Below are positions 61,920-64,000 of a stretch of 64,000 nucleotides of DNA, piece by piece (the stretch's first letter is position 1; every line of letters begins with the position of its first letter). Under the pieces are notes generated by a model, which had not been told where the DNA came from, ran no database searches, and saw only the letters and a list, made by a program, of their open reading frames with translations. Origin of the DNA: Aureimonas sp. AU4. Its GTDB lineage: Bacteria > Pseudomonadota > Alphaproteobacteria > Rhizobiales > Rhizobiaceae. The position numbers and the translations under genes are program-made. The stretch is taken from the NCBI RefSeq assembly GCF_001463765.1, contig NZ_BBWK01000041.1, positions 1 through 64,000 of the forward strand, written 5' to 3'.

Positions 61920-63097
61920 GGGGCGAGCGCCGGCACGGACGGGCTGCCGACCAGCGCGCGCTCGGTCCGCTCCACGAGCGGGACCGGCCCGCAGACGATC
62001 TGGAAGAAGTCGTACCAGTAGGGCTTCGTGTTGGCGAAAACGTACTGGTAGTGGACCCGGAACAGGCGGCGGCGGATGCGCCGGTAGGTGTCGGCCTGGA
62101 GCATGGATCGGATCTTGATGGTTCGCACGATGGGGAAGGGTTCCGTCCGGTTCGACCCGAGGCCCATCTCGGCGACGGGATCGGTCTTGTAGAAGTTGAT
62201 GACGTCGGTGAGGCACTGGATCTCGACCCAGGCGAGGCGCCGGTCCTCGATGAGGCGGCGGACGCGCTCGCGAAAGCGCCGTGCGGCAGGATGGTAGCCC
62301 GCCTTGAGCGCCGTCGAGCCGAGCGTCAGCACCACGACGTTCTCCGGCCCCTGGGGCGATTTCCCCGCCAGCTCGCTGTAGAGCGCGGCCACCTCCAGCA
62401 TGATCATGCCGCCGGTGCTGTGGCCGACGAGAAGGACCTCGTCGTAGCGCTCGGCGGCGACCCGGTCGCGGATCACCCCGGAAAAGCGCCGCATCAGTGC
62501 CTCCGCCTCGGGCCGTTGCCCGCGCATGTGCTCGCGCGAGAAGCTCCAGAGATCCATGAGATGGGCGATCGACCAGCGTCGGCCGGCCAGATCCAGCGCG
62601 AGCGCGAAGACGAGAAGGCCGGGCGCAAGGCCAAATAAACCCAGCCAGCGCGAGGCGACGGCCGCAGCGAGGCCTCCCAGAAGCGCGCAGGCCGCGATCA
62701 CCGCGAACGGGTAGAGGAAGTAGAGGCCGAAGCGCCAGGCGTGCGCGAAGAAGCGTCCGGCCGTGCCGCTCGCCACGAAGTCGGCGAAGGCCACGAGGTA
62801 GCGCCAGAGCCGGAGGGGGAGCGGGCGCGCGAAGTCGGCGAGCACGATGCCGTCGAGCGAGAAGAAGGTGAAGTCGGTGCGCGTTTCCCAGCTTCCGTCC
62901 GCCGGGGTGGTGCGGATGGCGAGCGTGCCCGCCTCGCGCAGCGCGTCGCCGTCCACGCGTTCGGTGGTGGAGGCGAGGTTCCAGAGCTTGTCGGAGCGGC
63001 TGAGTTCGCGTTGAAATCGCTCGAAAAAGGCATCGGGTGTCTTGGGATCGTACCCTCCGATGAAGAATACGGCCCGCTTCCGAACGGTTTCAGCCAT
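61916..63097 (-). CDS. Membrane-bound alpha/beta-hydrolase-like protein, 393 residues
   Basis: Begins MAETVRKRAVFFIGGYDPKTP. Two hydrophobic segments near residues 125-180 (FFAHAWRFGLYFLYPFAVIAACALLGG; LFGLAPGLLVFALALDLAG) interrupt a hydrolase-like fold. The nucleophile elbow is VLLVGHSTGGMIMLEVAALY near residue 225. The C-terminal half (DVINFYKTDPVAEMG, VHYQYVFANTKPYWYDFF) has a possible Asp and His. No family name recalled. First gene of the three-gene operon; function unknown. Confidence 0.78.
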   Translation of the reverse strand: MAETVRKRAVFFIGGYDPKTPDAFFERFQRELSRSDKLWNLASTTERVDGDALREAGTLAIRTTPADGSWETRTDFTFFSLDGIVLADFARPLPLRLWRYLVAFADFVASGTAGRFFAHAWRFGLYFLYPFAVIAACALLGGLAAAVASRWLGLFGLAPGLLVFALALDLAGRRWSIAHLMDLWSFSREHMRGQRPEAEALMRRFSGVIRDRVAAERYDEVLLVGHSTGGMIMLEVAALYSELAGKSPQGPENVVVLTLGSTALKAGYHPAARRFRERVRRLIEDRRLAWVEIQCLTDVINFYKTDPVAEMGLGSNRTEPFPIVRTIKIRSMLQADTYRRIRRRLFRVHYQYVFANTKPYWYDFFQIVCGPVPLVERTERALVGSPSVPALAP

Positions 63098-63308
63098 GCC
63101 CGACGTTTAGTGGCAGAGCGGTGCGGTGTCGAGCGTCGCGGACGCGGCCACGGTGCCTCGTTGCCTGCCGCATGGCGTGCGGTGGCTTGGCGGCGGCGGG
63201 CTGGGGCGGCGTTCGAGCGTCGGGCTGGATCGGGCGGATCGGGTTGGGACGCGCGACGGGCTTCGAGTGTTTCCCTCGGGTATCGGGAGCCACCGCATTG
63301 CCGCGCTC

Positions 63309-63342
63309 GCGAACGGTTTGTTGCAAACCATTCGCATTTGCA
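63309..63342. promoter_or_regulatory. Two overlapping dyads upstream of mntH, candidate Mur/Fur operators
   Basis: GCGAACGGTTTG-TTG-CAAACCATTCGC (arms 11 of 12 complementary, 63309-63335, given here as two 12-base arms) overlaps TGCAAA-N9-TTTGCA (63322-63342). They end exactly where the -35 hexamer of mntH begins. AT-rich dyads with TGCAAA arms resemble the Mur-responsive sequences reported for rhizobial mntH. Confidence 0.62.
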
Positions 63343-63371
63343 TTGACCTTCGCCCGGCACCGACCTAGCTT
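63343..63371 (+). promoter_or_regulatory. Promoter of mntH
   Basis: TTGACC (63343-63348), 17 bases, TAGCTT (63366-63371), 30 bases before the ATG. Dyads abut the -35. The spacing is ideal for the alphaproteobacterial housekeeping sigma factor. Confidence 0.62.
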
Positions 63372-63401
63372 GCGTTCAGCCCCTCCTGCCGGACCGACCC
63401 C

Positions 63402-64000
63402 ATGCCGCCGCCTTCCGAAGCCGCCGCCCTCGATCCGCCCGTGCGCCAGCCGGACGGTTTCCATTCCGCGCGAGAGGAGGGCTCGCTCACCGCCTCCTAC
63501 CGCACCGTGCCGATCCGCGAGGGTGGAACCTTCTGGCGGCGCTTCCTCGCCTTTCTCGGGCCGGGCTATCTGGTGGCGGTGGGGTACATGGACCCGGGCA
63601 ACTGGGCGACCTCGCTCGCGGGCGGCTCGCAGTTCGGCTACACGCTGCTGTTCGCGGTTCTCCTTTCCTCGCTGATGGCGATCGTTCTCCAGGCGCTCTG
63701 CGCGCGGCTCGCCATCGCCACGGGGCGCGACCTCGCGCAGGCCTGCCGCGACACCTACTCGCGCCCGACCTCGTTCGCGCTCTGGCTCCTGGCCGAGCTC
63801 GCCATCGTCGCGACGGACCTGGCGGAGGTGATCGGCACCGCGATCGCGCTGAAGCTCCTGTTCGGCCTGCCGCTCGAATGGGGGGTTCTCGTCACCGCGC
63901 TCGACGTCTTCGTGATCCTGTGGCTCCAGTCGCGCGGCTTCCGGCGCCTGGAAGCCTTCGTCGCAACCATGATCCTGGTGATCGCGCTGTGCTTCGTCGG
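63402..64000 (+). CDS. mntH: Nramp-family manganese transporter MntH (5' part, cut by the window edge)
   Basis: 199 codons are visible and the frame is open at the right edge. After about 55 polar residues the first helix carries [23 protein letters not shown] with the DPGN metal-binding motif of Nramp proteins. Helices [43 protein letters not shown] (AExxxxATDxAE pattern of TM3-4) and [16 protein letters not shown] follow. It imports Mn2+ with protons at the inner membrane. The upstream dyads and the nearby Fur/Mur gene suggest manganese-dependent repression. Confidence 0.96.
   Translation, partial: MPPPSEAAALDPPVRQPDGFHSAREEGSLTASYRTVPIREGGTFWRRFLAFLGPGYLVAVGYMDPGNWATSLAGGSQFGYTLLFAVLLSSLMAIVLQALCARLAIATGRDLAQACRDTYSRPTSFALWLLAELAIVATDLAEVIGTAIALKLLFGLPLEWGVLVTALDVFVILWLQSRGFRRLEAFVATMILVIALCFV

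Overview
The window is a piece of a very GC-rich alphaproteobacterial chromosome, most likely from the Hyphomicrobiales (Rhizobiales). The evidence is gene order: parB, then holA-lptE-leuS; htpX-rsmB-heparinase-like gene-purH; zapE followed by sucC-sucD-sucA-sucB, a short-chain dehydrogenase, a MAPEG protein and lpdA; xerC; and a Fur/Mur-type regulator close to mntH. A family such as Aurantimonadaceae would fit, but that is a guess. The 3' part of parB at the left edge and four near-perfect parS palindromes (about 7.99, 21.81, 31.65 and 52.57 kb) place the window in the origin-proximal segregation region.

Layout. 0-13.3 kb: parB end, an apparently inserted alpha/beta hydrolase, holA-lptE-leuS, an ExoD-like protein, a BON protein with a long Gly/Tyr/Arg-rich N-terminus, yggS, an AI-2E-type permease, acs, chrA. 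13.3-13.5 kb: a free-standing 25-codon gene with an ideal ribosome binding site and its own terminator. 13.7-22.4 kb: a GGDEF-EAL protein, an SDR lacking the catalytic tyrosine beside a tautomerase, an EmrAB pump, a cyclopropane fatty acid synthase, a MITE-like repeat, and a sugE/gdx guanidinium exporter behind a two-hairpin guanidine-II (mini-ykkC) riboswitch. 22.5-31.2 kb: nuclease, SdhAF4-like protein, htpX, rsmB, heparinase-like protein, purH, aminotransferase. 31.3-42.1 kb: NAD-glutamate dehydrogenase, pdxY, DUF429, carbonic anhydrase, Omp19-like lipoprotein, zapE, diguanylate cyclase. 42.5-52.6 kb: succinyl-CoA synthetase, the 2-oxoglutarate dehydrogenase complex and E3. 52.6-52.8 kb: a parS site and a probable small RNA gene. 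52.9-64 kb: small unknown genes, a tandem winged-helix regulator, a HupE/DUF1007 putative metal-uptake operon, a second MITE-like copy, a TraB/GumN-like protein, xerC, osmC, a field of nested palindromes, the Fur/Mur regulator, a hydrolase-methyltransferase-hydrolase operon, and mntH (cut by the right edge) behind dyads that look like Mur sites.

How the genes work together. Central carbon metabolism (sucCDAB/lpdA, acs, NAD-GDH) and replication/segregation housekeeping (parB, holA, xerC, parS) make up the conserved core. Efflux, second-messenger and metal genes sit between the core blocks. I saw no rRNA, tRNA, CRISPR array or complete insertion sequence. The least explained items are the 25-codon gene, the two-copy inverted-repeat element whose two arms vary together, the small RNA candidate and the hydrolase/methyltransferase operon.
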